From contig OZ020520.1 of NCBI GenBank assembly GCA_963971425.1, positions 12,771,807-12,835,806 of the forward strand: DNA of 64,000 nucleotides, given 5' to 3'. Below, in pieces: positions 19,960-31,656 of this stretch. The notes below the pieces were generated by a model. It searched no databases, was not told the origin of the DNA, and worked only from the letters and a program-made list of their open reading frames with translations. A program made the translations under genes and the position numbers. The DNA is from Bryoerythrophyllum caledonicum (taxonomy: Eukaryota > Streptophyta > Bryopsida > Pottiales > Pottiaceae). Each line of letters begins with the position of its first letter. Position 1 is the first letter of the stretch.

Positions 19960-20235
19960 TCCAGAAGGAGGCGTTTGAGGCACCATTGTTGCTTGGCTGA
20001 GGCACTCCTCATCTCCATGAGGCGGGTGCACAATTAAATATGGGGTGCCTTATTTTTGGTACCGACAAGATCGCGTTGCACTTAAAATAATAGGTAGATT
20101 ATGTCTTTCCCTAGTTCTAGGGAGGAAGGCGAAATGGAAAGTACAACTTTTGTCCTTTGACGGCATGCTCTCCAATAAGGAACACCTTTATTAGCTCCCT
20201 ATTAGTTTTGGAGCGGACATAAGGGATTAGAAAAT
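19960..20235. repeat. Upstream part of duplicated promoter cassette, copy 2
   Basis: It matches 18426-18675 almost throughout (CAGAAGGAGGC, GGGTGCCTTATTTTTGGT, TTTGTCCTTTGACGGCATGC, TTATTAGCTCCCTATTAG), with small insertions. Similarity ends at about 20230, where the TTAA element begins. Confidence 0.8.
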
Positions 20236-20239
20236 TATT

Positions 20240-20907
20240 TCCTTTCATATTTAAAAAATACAATCTTGTCTATAGTGGACGATAGCGCTTCAACCCAAGT
20301 CAAAGATTTTCACATATTGCCACACATTGTCTGGCGAGGTACCAAAAACAAAAACGTCTTACCACATAAAACTTAGAGATTTTAACTTTTTATACTTTTG
20401 ATTTTTTCCACAACAATGTGGTGTAGACCTTCATATTGACCGTTAGGATCATCAATCTAAAACATATCAAGTATCTAAAAACTTAAACGTTAATTGCCCA
20501 TTTTTAAGCTTCCACTACTAGCATAGTTGACTTGAATAAGCTACATCCTTTTTCTACCTCTGACAATTGGTGTATAACGAACTAACATCATCCTAAATAC
20601 AATAGTAATGGATTTAGACCTTATGTAGTGCAAAAATTTGATACCAAGTGAAGTCAAAGTCTCCTGATCCACCAAACGCAGGGAAGAAAATGAACCATTT
20701 TCTTGACTTCAAACACTATAATCTTTAAATCCGTGCAGTCAAACTTTATGAAATTTTGTGGGGACATTAACAAAGAAGTATTTATTGAGATCTTGCGGTT
20801 AGATGTAGAAATAAAAAGGTTTTGTCTCCGTTCTTAGGCATTATACTAGAGCCGAGCAGTTTTGAAGTGTTTTTGGTGCAAAAATGCCTTGGTCCTTTAG
20901 GGGTTAA
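20240..20907 (-). mobile_element. TTAA-flanked, piggyBac-like non-autonomous element, left part missing
   Basis: The right edge is GGTCCTTTAGGGGTTAA (TTAA at 20904-20907), which on the minus strand is the element's 5' end. Internal words match the complete copy at 30731-31656 in reverse orientation (GTGCAAAAATTTGATACCAAG, CTTGACTTCAAACACTATAA, TTTTTCTACCTCTGA). The other end is lost where the promoter cassette starts. Confidence 0.6.
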
Positions 20908-21339
20908 AAATGTTTGGAGGTTTTAAAACTAGTCCATACCATTTTTTTTATACAAATGCACAATTCCATATGAGGTTTAAGTACATCCATAATCACACCA
21001 CTATTATCAAGTAGAATATAGACACTACTATTCATATTTTTTTAATATGCATAATGTAGTACGAAAATGGGAAATTTTGTGGGGACATTAACAAAGAAGT
21101 ATAAAAGATAGAGCATTGTAAGAAAAATGTCTTTTGGTACAGCAAAAACAAAAATACACCTAGTCAATATTCATCGGGCTATTAGTAGTGCCACTCGCCC
21201 TTGCCTCGTTGTCGTGTGCCCCTACATGCATCGGGAGGTCTTCATCCGAGCCCAATACAAGTCTACAAGACGACGATCGTGTTCTCCTCGCTGGTCCATC
21301 TTCATTCAACACAACCCTTAGGATCTGGGATTGCATGAG
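20908..21339. other. No gene recognised
   Basis: AT-rich sequence with short open frames only. The phrase GGGGACATTAACAAAGAAGTAT at about 21079 repeats a phrase at 20760, so part of it may be a further copy of TTAA-element sequence. Confidence 0.4.
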
Positions 21340-23115
21340 GTGGTCGAGCACTTACCATGTCCTTTGATTGTGCACATCAAGCAAGAAGTCGATTCCGTCA
21401 TTTCGGAAAATTTCTTTCCACTCTAATTCCGATAAAAGCCTTAGTTCTTGCGGGTCCGGTTGGTCAACGTTGTGAGAAATGCGATCCCCGTTGTTGTCTG
21501 TGATGCGAACTCCGTCAACGGCCTACAACCATTGCCGTGGATGAGGTCCAAATCGAAATTGCTCCCCGTTCTTGTCTTGTCACAATGGCCATTAAAGCAT
21601 TGGTAGAAGAAATTTTGTTTTCCTTGACCGTATTTGTCCTTTTATGGGATCAAATTCTTGTACACCCGGACAATCTGCTCCGGGTCCCTTTCCCAACCCC
21701 ATTTGTTTGAGAGGTGCATCTTATCCAACGAGTGCATCTTCAATTTCCAGCTCCACAGCAAATCTTTTCCCCACATCTGTGATTCATCAGGGGCATACAT
21801 CACATTGAACTCCCAATGCGGAGGCATGTATGGAACTAATCCAAAAAGTTCGTACAATTGCTCATGAAAAGGGGCCTTTGTAGAATGAGCACCGCCGGCG
21901 TACAACCATCAAGCTAATCAAGCAAAATGGATGGTACAAGTGCTCACAAGTGCCTAGATGCATTCCACCTTCTGGACCAAATGGGTTTAGACAAATTGAG
22001 CAAGTCGTACTGTCGGATACAAAGCTCGAAGGTTGTGGCCACAATAACATGGAATTGCCCCGATGGTCAAGGGTGGATGAAACCTCTTTTTTGAAATCCC
22101 AATTGTAATAGGACCAATCAATGGTTGTTTGCCCACCGGTGGTTTTCACCATTGCCATTTCATCCATCTTGAAAAGATCATCTACGAGGGCCCATGACAT
22201 CAAACCAAACACTCTCTCTTGGTTGTTTTCGGTATAGTTGTTGTCGATTTTCTGGAATTCCGCCACCAATTGTCGAGACCGATAGACCGTGAAGACGTAG
22301 GCCAACTTCCATTGATAGTAATGTTCTACCAACACATCCAAACGACTTTGTAGTCTTGAATTCTCTTCAAGCACTTTAGCGAGCTCTTTGCCACCGTCAC
22401 CCGCCGCACCCTCTTCTTTGTTGACCGTAGCTTTGTCTACATTGGTAGGGGCCTTGTCAAACGACAATGAATCGTCTTGGGTTGACACGTGTACAAGCCC
22501 TTCTTCCTTCCGTGGATTCCAATCTTCTGTGGTCATTGTACTAGCTTGTAGGACAAGTCGGAGCTCCTCCATATCACGTCGTTGCTCGTCAATAACAATG
22601 TTTTTGTCATTGAGTTCAACTCTCAACTTGCGAACCTCATCGTGCAATGACAATAGTTTTGTCCTCTTCTTTTCCAATTGGTTCAGCAAGGTTTGGATAG
22701 TGTTGGCAAAAATAGCACCAGTAGAGGCTTCGAAGGTTCGATCAACAACCGCGGGGGATTACACCTGAGCTACAACTTCATTAATTGTAATGTTAACGAC
22801 TGCGTTAACCGTCTGTTCCGCCCTCTTTCATTTCGTGCGCGCTTGTGTCCTTCGGCTCATTGTAATTGGAACATGGGATCCATCAGAGTCTATATCCGTG
22901 TTTGAGGGATCGGTCTTGTACGTGTCAACCGGTTTAGTCTTCGCCATCAATTTGCCCAATCCGCCTTCTGGATACCTCCGTGTTCCCATTGGAATCAATC
23001 CATTCGCCGGAGAAGGAACTTTTATGCTATCTCCCATGGCTTTCAAGGTGGACCAATCCACCCTCTTGCCTAACTTTACCTTCTTTTTTTTGGCCTTGAC
23101 AAAGCCATGTTCCAA
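21340..23115 (-). pseudogene. WCH-RING family copy B (coiled coil and RING-like finger)
   Basis: In order on the minus strand: GKRVDWSTLK and GLIPMGTRRYPEGGLGKL; a stop; a helical, probable coiled-coil region (LLNQLEKKRTKLLSLHDEV and on); HYYQWKLAYVFTVYRSRQL and NNQERVFGLMSWALVDDLF; a RING-type finger (CSICLNPFGPEGG, CEHLYHPFC, RRRCSFYK); PFHEQLYELFGLVPYMPPHW; and a C-terminal domain down to WKEIFRNDGIDFLLDV. The finger has RING-H2 spacing, but its last Cys is Tyr (CSFY). A single extra T in the run at about 21868 breaks the frame directly after the finger. RING proteins are usually ubiquitin ligases, which is only a suggestion here. The N-terminal W-C-H part is not recognisable upstream. Confidence 0.7.
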
Positions 23116-23618
23116 TGAGGCTTGCTGTAGGAATCGGTTCCCAACACTTGAGGATCTGCTATACGGGGGTCCGATTCAGAAAGTGCCGGGGTCGCTTTCT
23201 CATATCGATTAAGAGAAGCTCCACACAAATCCATTCTTGCAGAGGACGGCGTACCAAAGCAAGTGGGATTCAATTGGGGGGTGCTGCTTTCCGGCGCTTC
23301 AAGTTCCAAACTTGTGACAAAAGGGCAGGTCGATGCGGCACCTTCCCTTGGCAATTGATGAATGCACTTTGGATGAGCACGTTGGCAACCAACATTTTGT
23401 AGGAGGCAACACCAACAACCATGCTATTGGAGATATATCTCATATCCGAGGTGCCCAAACATCCTTGCCGGCTTGTCGGCAAAGACATGGTCATAGGACT
23501 TGCAACAAATTCTAGACCGGTCCGGTTCATTGTACCATGCCTTCCACTCCGCCCTCATTTCTTCAAATCCTTCAAGAGTCCTGTGCGCGGTGCAAAAATG
23601 GTGGACACGAGCTCGCAA
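23076..23618 (-). other. Open segment of unknown nature upstream of family copy B
   Basis: One minus-strand frame is open apart from a TAG at 23424-23426. It starts RARVHHFCTAHRTLEGFEEM, includes EWKAWYNEPDRSRICCKSYD and ends NMALSRPKKRR. I do not recognise it and it lacks the W-C-H landmarks of the other family copies. It may be an alternative N-terminus of copy B or an unrelated piece. Confidence 0.3.
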
Positions 23619-23649
23619 CTCAATCAGAGTACACTTTCCACACTCTCAC

Positions 23650-24739
23650 AATACCAGCAAGAAAAATGCAGCAGCATTTAAGGACGCCACCACACCACCT
23701 CCTCAATGCACCTTCAAACACAGCTTCTCAAGAGGCAAATTGAACCTTCTAAAGCTAAAGGCAACCAAGGAAGTGGTCCAAAAGGACTTCATAAGCCCAT
23801 TAAGTAGCACTACACCCTACCGGACGCAAGGAACATGTAGTATGGGAAACCTAGCACGAGTGCTACGTGCCCATATAGAGAAGTGGGAGAAATCAATGAC
23901 ACTCATACACGGACGGCCAGAGCAACCGGGCAGTGACCGCGCCGCGACCGGGTTGGGACCGCGGCGATCGGCGGTAAAAAAGGTAAAAAAATGCTTTGAA
24001 AGAAATTTCCTCTAAATTGCAGATGTCCTACAAAGCTCCCGAACATACGTGTTGTCCATCTTATCTGTCTGAACAACCTAGACTGTAACAATAGAAATGT
24101 CACATGAAATTTATTTGTTGAGAATTATCATAAAATTATGTCAATATATACAAATTGGAAGATTTAGATTCAGAATAAGATGTGAAGCCCCAAAGTCCAT
24201 GTCCTAGGAGTTGAGTATTTGATAATTCTTAGAAAAACTTAAGAATATATTAGAAATAGGTGTATCAACTTAGAACATTCTTAGCAATGAATCCATTTGT
24301 ATCAGTCAGTTAATAGGAAAATTTCTTGTATAAGCTTGAAATGACTCAATTTTGAGTTTTTCAAAAAGCTAATCAATCATCTTTACTTAGAATCAATCTA
24401 TGCTAACAAGTAGTTTTTAGAGGTCAAAATCCTTATTAAAAGGAGAACCGGTTTAAAAAGTTTTATTGTTGTAGCAATTCATGCATAATGAGCTCTACTC
24501 ATTCATAATTTTGTTTTGTTTTCCCTTGCCTTTGTTTTGGTTTTTGGTTTTTTTTGTTTTTTTTTTGTTTTTTTGAATTCCAAGATTAAATTCTTCAAAC
24601 TAACACCTAAATTTTCTTGGTAATTTTACACTAGAAGCATTTAAAAAGCACTCATTCAAGTGTAAAGAGTTGAAAAGGAAATATGAAATTTTATTAAACT
24701 TTTCAATCTTAGGATCTTGCTCCAAACCCATTTAATCAC
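23650..24739. other. Intergenic, no gene seen
   Basis: Mixed sequence with a short CG-rich patch (CCGCGCCGCGACCGGG at about 23938) and, from about 24520, a T/G-rich low-complexity run. Nothing here supports a gene. Confidence 0.4.
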
Positions 24740-25330
24740 TTATTCACAAACTTTCATAAAATTTGACCACTAGGATTGGAAGATTATAGTATTTAAAATT
24801 TAAAAGTAGAAAAAGAAATCTTCTTTCTTTCCTATGTTGGAAAGAACATTTTACTTTCACTCAATTCACTTGGTGTCAAATTTTTGCCTTACATATTGTC
24901 TAAATTATTTATCAAATTAATATGGTGTCAATTATTGCTTGTATGCCAATTTTTAGAGGTAGAAGTTAGGTTATTCAAATCAATTTGCTAGAAGTACTAG
25001 TTTAAAAAATGCCTATACACATTTTAATGAACTTTGTCAACTTGGTTTGATATACAAGAAGAATATGAACGTTAAAAAATGAGGTTTGTGATAAATTTTG
25101 CAATAGTAGAAGTAAGTCCAAAAAAATATTTAAATATTTAATTTGATTGTAGAAAAAAAAATGCTTTTCGTACCTTGCTTGACAATGTATGAAAATGTTG
25201 GACTTCAATCAAAAGACGAGATTTCTTTTTGAAAATCTCAAAGAAATAAACGTTATTTTCTTCTATGTAAGTAAATACAATATTTAATATTTTGCATCAT
25301 TTTTCTTATAAAGTGTTCATTTATTTATTT
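24740..25330 (+). mobile_element. Degraded relative of the TTAA element
   Basis: Words shared with the complete copy at 30.7-31.7 kb occur in the same order: TTTGACCACTAGGATTGGAAGATTATAGT, then TTCACTTGGTGTCAAATTTTTGC, then CCAATTTTTAGAGGTAGAAG. Termini are not recognisable. Confidence 0.45.
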
Positions 25331-25654
25331 TGAATATCGTTGATCTTTAAAGGACGTGAATTTGGTTAAAGATTTAGGATGTCATTTGTTTGTTCTACCA
25401 AGTCTTTTCAAGGTGAACACAAACTCATCCATTGATGAATTTGATAAAAAAAATAAAAATTAATTGCACCTTTAATCCATGCACACGTATACATTACAAG
25501 TAAGGGCCATATTCTACAAGGATGGCCTATGAAATTTGAACTTCTACAACGATTCATTTTATTCTTTTGTACTTGAAACACAATAGTATATCCGCCATCA
25601 ATACATATATGTGGAACTAGTCTAAAACATCTATAAATAACAACACTATTTTCA

Positions 25655-26350
25655 TTGCCTTGTGCATTAATGAAGCTTTACAAGATGAGATTCAATGACC
25701 TAATGCAAAGGAAAGAGTACATTTGGGGCAACAGTTGCCTGGCAAAGTTTTTTAGATGCATATGTATTATTGACAACACCATAGTCAAGATTAAATGGTC
25801 TTGGGACAACAAAATTTACAATTGGCACCATAATGGCAGGAAAAAATGAATTGTCTGGACATAATAGTGGTTTTGAAGCATCATGGGTTGCTCAATTATA
25901 TAGATGGTGGATATTAAGGCTATACCAAGATGTTAAATGTTTGCGATGCTCAGAATTGAGTGAAAAATAGCATTAGTTTTTTACCCATACTAATGAGTAT
26001 TTCCAGTACCTAACATTTGGTCATTTTGGATATTAAGCTGGCCAATGTGAGATGTTCATCATGCGGCATATAGCCTAAAGAGAAATTCCAGCCAATAATA
26101 ATGAAGGTATTGTGACCGCGTACAACACAATGCATGTTGGTTTCAAGGTGTATACGGAATGGAGGATAAGTGGTTTGAAGCAAAAGTGAATGACTCTGGA
26201 TGAAGTGTTACAATTCTACGAAGCCTTGTTTTTAGCATGTATTTAGGTAGCTACAATCTTCACATATTTCTTACACCATCTTAGATGCAACTTGCCATTT
26301 GCACTAATGAATGATGTCCGTGTTAATGTTGAGGACCATGAATGGTAGTA
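25655..26350 (+). pseudogene. PIF/Harbinger-type transposase relic
   Basis: Several frames together recall a Harbinger (DDE type) transposase: IIDNTIVKIKWSWDN, WHHNGRKK, then (shifted) VVLKHHGLLNYIDGGY, then FTHTNEYFQYL, then NNNEGIVTAYNTMHVGFKV with EWRISGLKQK. The first segment corresponds to the region of the first catalytic Asp (D in IDNTIVKI). Multiple stops and shifts make it non-functional. The recognition rests on motif order by eye. Confidence 0.55.
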
Positions 26351-26487
26351 TAGTTTCCAAAGTGTAGGTTTGTTAAAAGTTTTTAATTTTAATGCTTGTA
26401 GTTTGAGGTATAAAGTTCATATCTTAAATGATTTTGAATAGGCTAAAGTGTTGTAAACTACTATCATCCATGTGGTTTGAAGTACCA

Positions 26488-26560
26488 TAAGTGAACCTCT
26501 AGTCCAGCCTAAAATAATTCAAACATTTCTAGCCAAATCTTTTGGGAAAATATTTTCCAA
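26488..26560 (+). mobile_element. Possible left end of TA-flanked MITE
   Basis: TA followed by AGTGAACCTCTAGTCCAGCC resembles the terminal inverted repeat of the MITE at 29909-30269 (three mismatches in twenty). No matching right end was found. Confidence 0.35.
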
Positions 26561-28192
26561 AACTGTTTAAATACATTGAAAATAAAGGGAAGTTCAGTCA
26601 AAAATTACAAAAATACCTTGTGTAGAAATTGTATGCTCCAAAAATCAAGAAAACCAACATAATGTGCAACACCTCATTTGCCATACAATTTGGTCCACCT
26701 CACAAACCTCCAAAAATAATAGTAAAAACATGATCCACCGAGCATGCACAACTAGAGGAATTCTAGAAATACTATGAATCGGACAAGCCAACCTTGCACC
26801 AATAATGCACCCAGTGACCCTACTAAATACAACATCCAAGTTCTTGATTCTCCAACTTGGTCATGCGTGATTTGAGCCTTTTCAAGCATGATTTGAGTAG
26901 ATTCAAAACCTATTTCAATTCGACCGGAGCCCTTGAATTTCATCTTCCCTTCTTTCTAGAGCCTCATTTGTCGCATCGGCTTGGTCATCCCTTCACAGCT
27001 TGGTTGTTTGGTCATCACTTTACAACCTATCTCTTTGCAACTTAGTTGTTTGGTCATTGCTTCACAGTTTTTGCGTTTATTCTAGTCTACCACTTCCATA
27101 CGTCAAGCAATTGCTTATTCTAGTGCAGTGCTCCATTTCTTGATTTTGTACTAAGTATCTCTTTTGATTTGTCATGGACCATCTGTTGTTGGATCATCTG
27201 AGAGACTGAGATGTGCCTAGAGTATTATCGTTGTTGTGCTAATAATATACTCGATTGTGCACCAATAGTAACTCTATTGACCATTTGTTATGGGGTCATT
27301 TGTTCCTAGACCATCTGCACGTCGACTGGCTGTCCCTAGATCTTCTTCAAGACTTTTATTTTTTTTCAAGAGTCCTTAAATATTTAGCCATTCAACATTT
27401 GTAGCACAAATGTTGCTATTCAAAAAATGTTTGAGAGAGCATAGGAGAGTTGTTGAAGCAACTAGTAAAAACTAATTAATGGCTTACTAATCATATTTAG
27501 ACACAGTTGAGGAGATTTTTGGAGGTTCCAAAACCTAAATATAGAACTTCTAGATAAAAAAAGTTTGAGATGAGAGATTGACGCCACTTTGAAAATGTAT
27601 GATTTTCATATGATTCATAGAATCTATTTGAACACGCAATTAAGCAATTTTTCCCTCACCATTTAAAAATGCACTTGAGTACAAAGGTGGCTATTGTGCG
27701 CAAAATTGTTAAAATTGCAAAAAAATTGTTTAAAAATAAAATAAAATTTGAAGCTTGTGCAAACATATTGTGTATAATCAAAGTTGTTGATGTAAGAAGC
27801 TATATAATGGCATTTTCAACAAATTTTCAATAATACTTTGTCAATTATTGATAAATATAATATTTAATATTGTTGTATAAAATTCAAATAAATATTATAA
27901 GGATTGTACTCTACAAAAATATGCAATCGCCAATAATGATACAATAAGCAACAATTGCCAAATCATAAGAGGATATTTCAAATAGTACATGATATACAAA
28001 TTAAAGAAAATAAAAATAAATGCATCTATACATGGACATAGTGATATAATTTAGCAATAGTAAATTTTTTTTAATCTATAGAATTGCTCCACAACAGATT
28101 CCTACATAATCCTTACAATATACTAGTACCCTTGCTCATACACCAGAAAAAAAATACCATACACAATATACTCATAATGTTTTGACTATTGA
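26561..28192. other. AT-rich intergenic, no gene seen
   Basis: Low GC, many short frames, no recognisable protein. It may contain old TE debris, but nothing can be assigned. Confidence 0.4.
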
Positions 28193-29643
28193 CTATATAG
28201 CATTTAAGGTTGCTTGCAAGAGGTCGCTGTCGATAGCTTCGGTTTGCATTACAATATGTTTCAGTATGTGAGCCTTAGCCGATTGAAGACTGCGAGTCGT
28301 GCTTTCAACCTGCATTCCGAATACATTGCGCTTTCTCCACCAACAAGCCCAAGTCATGGTTCTTTTGGTCATTGACCCATGAAAAAATGCATGCCTCTTT
28401 TTTAATCCAACTATGGCTTTCACCAGATGGCTCCCACAATGAATCCATGCAATTTGCATACGTTGTGCAGATGGCCCGGCTCCATCAACAACCCCCTCTT
28501 GGATGATGGGCCAATACCAACAAACCTTTATCTTCAATCTCCATCAGCCTTTTCCATCTTCAATCACCTTCTCTACATAGAATGGTATACCACCTTCTAC
28601 TTCTGCTTGATCAACACTCAAGACTACAAATTGTGCACAACCGATAGCACATTGTGGATTAAATGGTGGAAACGGGTTGTAGTTACCTTCATGCAAACCG
28701 GTCGTAGTTACCTTCATCCACCTTCAGTTGTCCGCTTGGATGCGCAATGTTGGTGGCAAAAAATCCTTCATCCGCAACACATCTCCTATCACGTACAACA
28801 ATGTACTCATGACCTGGTTGTTATCTTGTTTGTGGTGAGCTCCAAACCACACATCGCAATATAAACCAATTCCATGTACAAGGGCCCTACATAGGTGGGT
28901 CTTCACAAACCGATGCTCAATTTCCTTCACAGTTTGACGCATCCTTGGTACCATGGTTGTGTTTTGGTCCACGCCATCCACAATGATGCACATGTGCAAC
29001 TAAAGGCTAGTATAACACGACCTCTTGAATATCTAATAATTCCTACATTCTTCCATCTGGTTGCACAGATGCAACATTAACAACTCTTTTTTCTTTATCC
29101 TTGCATTCGCATTGGTGGTTCCCTCCATGACACATTTATACTCCCAACAATGATAAGACTTTGAGAATCCATCTTCACCATGGACTTTTGTGATATTAGG
29201 TTCTACAGCCAAGACACGTACCAAAGATCGGTGCCAACAAATGATCAAGCCATTACACATGCCAAGACGTTATCCTACAACCTCTCCAGTCCAATGCAAT
29301 GCATTGTCTACCCTAATGATATGCACCGCCACCTTGAATGAAAACAATTTTGATCCATTCAATTCCATGCCACTTTCAAATGCATGCTCTCTTATTCCCA
29401 AACCCACAACTCTCATTTTTCCAAGAGCAATTCTACAATCCTTCCCAATTCAGATGTAATGACCTCAACATATCTTCCTTGAGTTTGCCTTGCACGTGCT
29501 GCTCGTGCTAATCCGGCCCCCACTGAGCTATTGGAAAGGATATTTTCTCTACGGGTGTTTGGGGGTACCAAAAAGGTCGAAAATGTGTTGCTCTCCATTG
29601 TTGATATCGGTACAAAAAAACATAGCGGTTGCAAATTGGTCAA
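28193..29643 (-). pseudogene. TE-derived protein relic (DUF7869-like)
   Basis: The clearest part (28724-28999) reads CIIVDGVDQNTTMVPRM, FVKTHLCRALVHGIGLYCDVW, QDNNQVMSTLLYVIGDVL and LPPTLRIQADN. The L-x-x-Q-x-D-N-type ending is typical of the DUF7869 domain of large TE proteins. Downstream (28193-28537) and upstream (29033-29643, with MLHLCNQMEECRNY) frames on the same strand probably belong to the same protein. They are separated by stops and shifts. The family name is from memory of motif style and should be tested by profile search. Confidence 0.45.
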
Positions 29644-29908
29644 CGTATATGTAGAAGTTCACCTCTAAAAAATCAATTCCCTTTAAGATACTTTGTTCTC
29701 TGACATGTATCTAGTACGTTCTTTAATACCTTGATCTTATCAAAGCCTTCATTAAACAGTGAGGTGAAATGATAATATCAAAAATTGAATCAAACTTCAA
29801 TAAAAATGGCGCATCAAAATCCAAGTAAAACAATTTCACACATTAACAAACAAGGTTACATATTTTTTTACATGAACAATTTCAAATACAAAGAAAAGAA
29901 AACTACCG

Positions 29909-30269
29909 TAGGTGAACCTCTGGTCCGGCATAAATTAATCAGAAAAGCCCATGCCGAATTAAGTGGAAAATAGTTTTTTGAAAATGCCAAAATTGTAAAA
30001 AATGTATATTTACAGATTTTGGCACATGGAGAGACATCAAAGGAAATTAAGGCTTGGAAAAGTCTTCACCCATGGCATTTCATGCATAAACACTTGGATT
30101 TGGAATCCCAAGGTCTTGGGTTCATTCCCCATGGATGCCAAAGCATGCCAAATATACTAGTCTTTGATTTCTTGCCAAAAATAACATTATTGTTATTTTG
30201 AATGCCAAATGTCATTTTTCACTTTAATTAATTATTCGGCATTAAGGTGCCGAACCAGAGGTTCACCTA
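29909..30269. mobile_element. MITE with 20-bp inverted ends and TA duplication
   Basis: The left end TA-GGTGAACCTCTGGTCCGGCA and the right end TGCCGAACCAGAGGTTCACC-TA are inverted repeats with one mismatch. The element is about 360 bp, has no coding capacity and contains a subterminal GCCGAATTAA / TTAATTATTCGGC pair. TA flanks suggest a mariner/Stowaway-type mobiliser. Confidence 0.8.
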
Positions 30270-30730
30270 CGATATATATCATGTTTTCTATTTTAAAATT
30301 AGTCCTATTTTATTGTTTTTTGCATATCATTTTTATAATGTGGTATACACCTTCTCATTGACCTTGGAATATTCATATCAAAATCTACTGATTTAACAAC
30401 AAATTAAGATAAACTACAAATAATATTTCAATATTTACCTCAAAAGTTGGTCCTTTCTACTTCACATGTTCTCTTGCCAAGGGCAAATGTTCCTTCATTG
30501 TGCCCAAAACAATCTATGATAGATTGTTATAAGTTTGCTCCACGTTCACCTTGGCCAAATCCACAATAATTAATTGGTGGACCTTTGTCTCTTCTATGGT
30601 ATGTCTTGGTAGTCCTGGTGAACTTTGTAGTTCTACGCCTACCCTTCATACATTGTATGGTAATAATCATTAGTTTCCTCCAAATAATTTAGCTCCAACA
30701 ATACAATAATGCCAAATTCCCACTAGTTTG
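30270..30730. other. AT-rich intergenic, no gene seen
   Basis: No coding or repeat signal that I can assign. Confidence 0.4.
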
Positions 30731-31656
30731 TTAACCCCTGAAAGCCCGTGACAATTTCACACCAAAAACACTTCAAAATTGTTGATTCTAGTGCAATGAG
30801 TAAGGAAGGAAACAAAACCTTATATTTATCCTTTTGACCGTAGGATCTTCTTTAAGACTTACTAAGTAACAAACTCACAATATTTCATACACTTTGACCA
30901 CACGGATTGAAAGATTATAGTGTTTGAAGTCAAGAAAATGGCTCATTTTCTTCCCTGCGTTGAGTGGATCAACAGATTTTGACTTCACTTGGTGTTAAAT
31001 TTTGCACTACAAAAGGTCTAAATATTTTACCATTGTGTTGAGCATGATGTTAGTTCCGTATACAACAATTTTTAGAGGTAGAGAAGGGATGTAGCATATT
31101 GAAAACAAGTGTGCAAGGAGTGGAGTTTCAAAAATTGTCAATTCACGGTTTATATTTTTGAGAACTCAATATGTTTTAGAATGATAATCCAAACACCAAA
31201 TATGAAGGTTTACATCACATATTGTTGTAGAAAAAATAAAAAGTGAAAAATATGAAGATCTCTAGGTTTTATGTAGAAAAGATGAAGTTTTTTTCCCCGC
31301 TTGCCCAAAATGTGTAAAAATGTTTGGCTTGAGTTAAAATGTTCTTTTACACTAAAGACAAGATTTTTTTGACATAATCAAAGAAGTTAATATCCTCTAC
31401 ATGTATGGAAAATCTCAATGTCAATAGAGACTTCTAGCAAAATTTTGGAGCCGCCATGAGTCCCCATTTCTAGCTTTAAGTGGTACTAACTTTTGAACCA
31501 TGAATCCAAAATAATAATAAAAATATCTACATGGAGCTCTTTATAGGGACAATCTATTATTATATATTTTTTTAAAAAGGTTTTTTTTCAAATTTTAGGA
31601 ACCTGCCCAAAATCCTAAACATACGCCCCACATACGCTTGGGCTCTTAGGGGTTAA
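30731..31656 (+). mobile_element. Complete TTAA-flanked, piggyBac-like non-autonomous element
   Basis: It starts TTAA-CCCCTGAAAGCCCG and ends GGGCTCTTAGGGG-TTAA, giving inverted ends of about 14 bp with a TTAA on each side, the hallmark target of piggyBac transposases. Length is 926 bp. It has no long frame. Copies or fragments occur at 7.4-7.7, 7.8-8.3, 20.2-20.9, 24.7-25.3 and (divergent) 57.9-58.6 kb. The interior includes TTGACTTCACTTGGT and TTTTTAGAGGTAGAG, shared among them. Confidence 0.75.
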
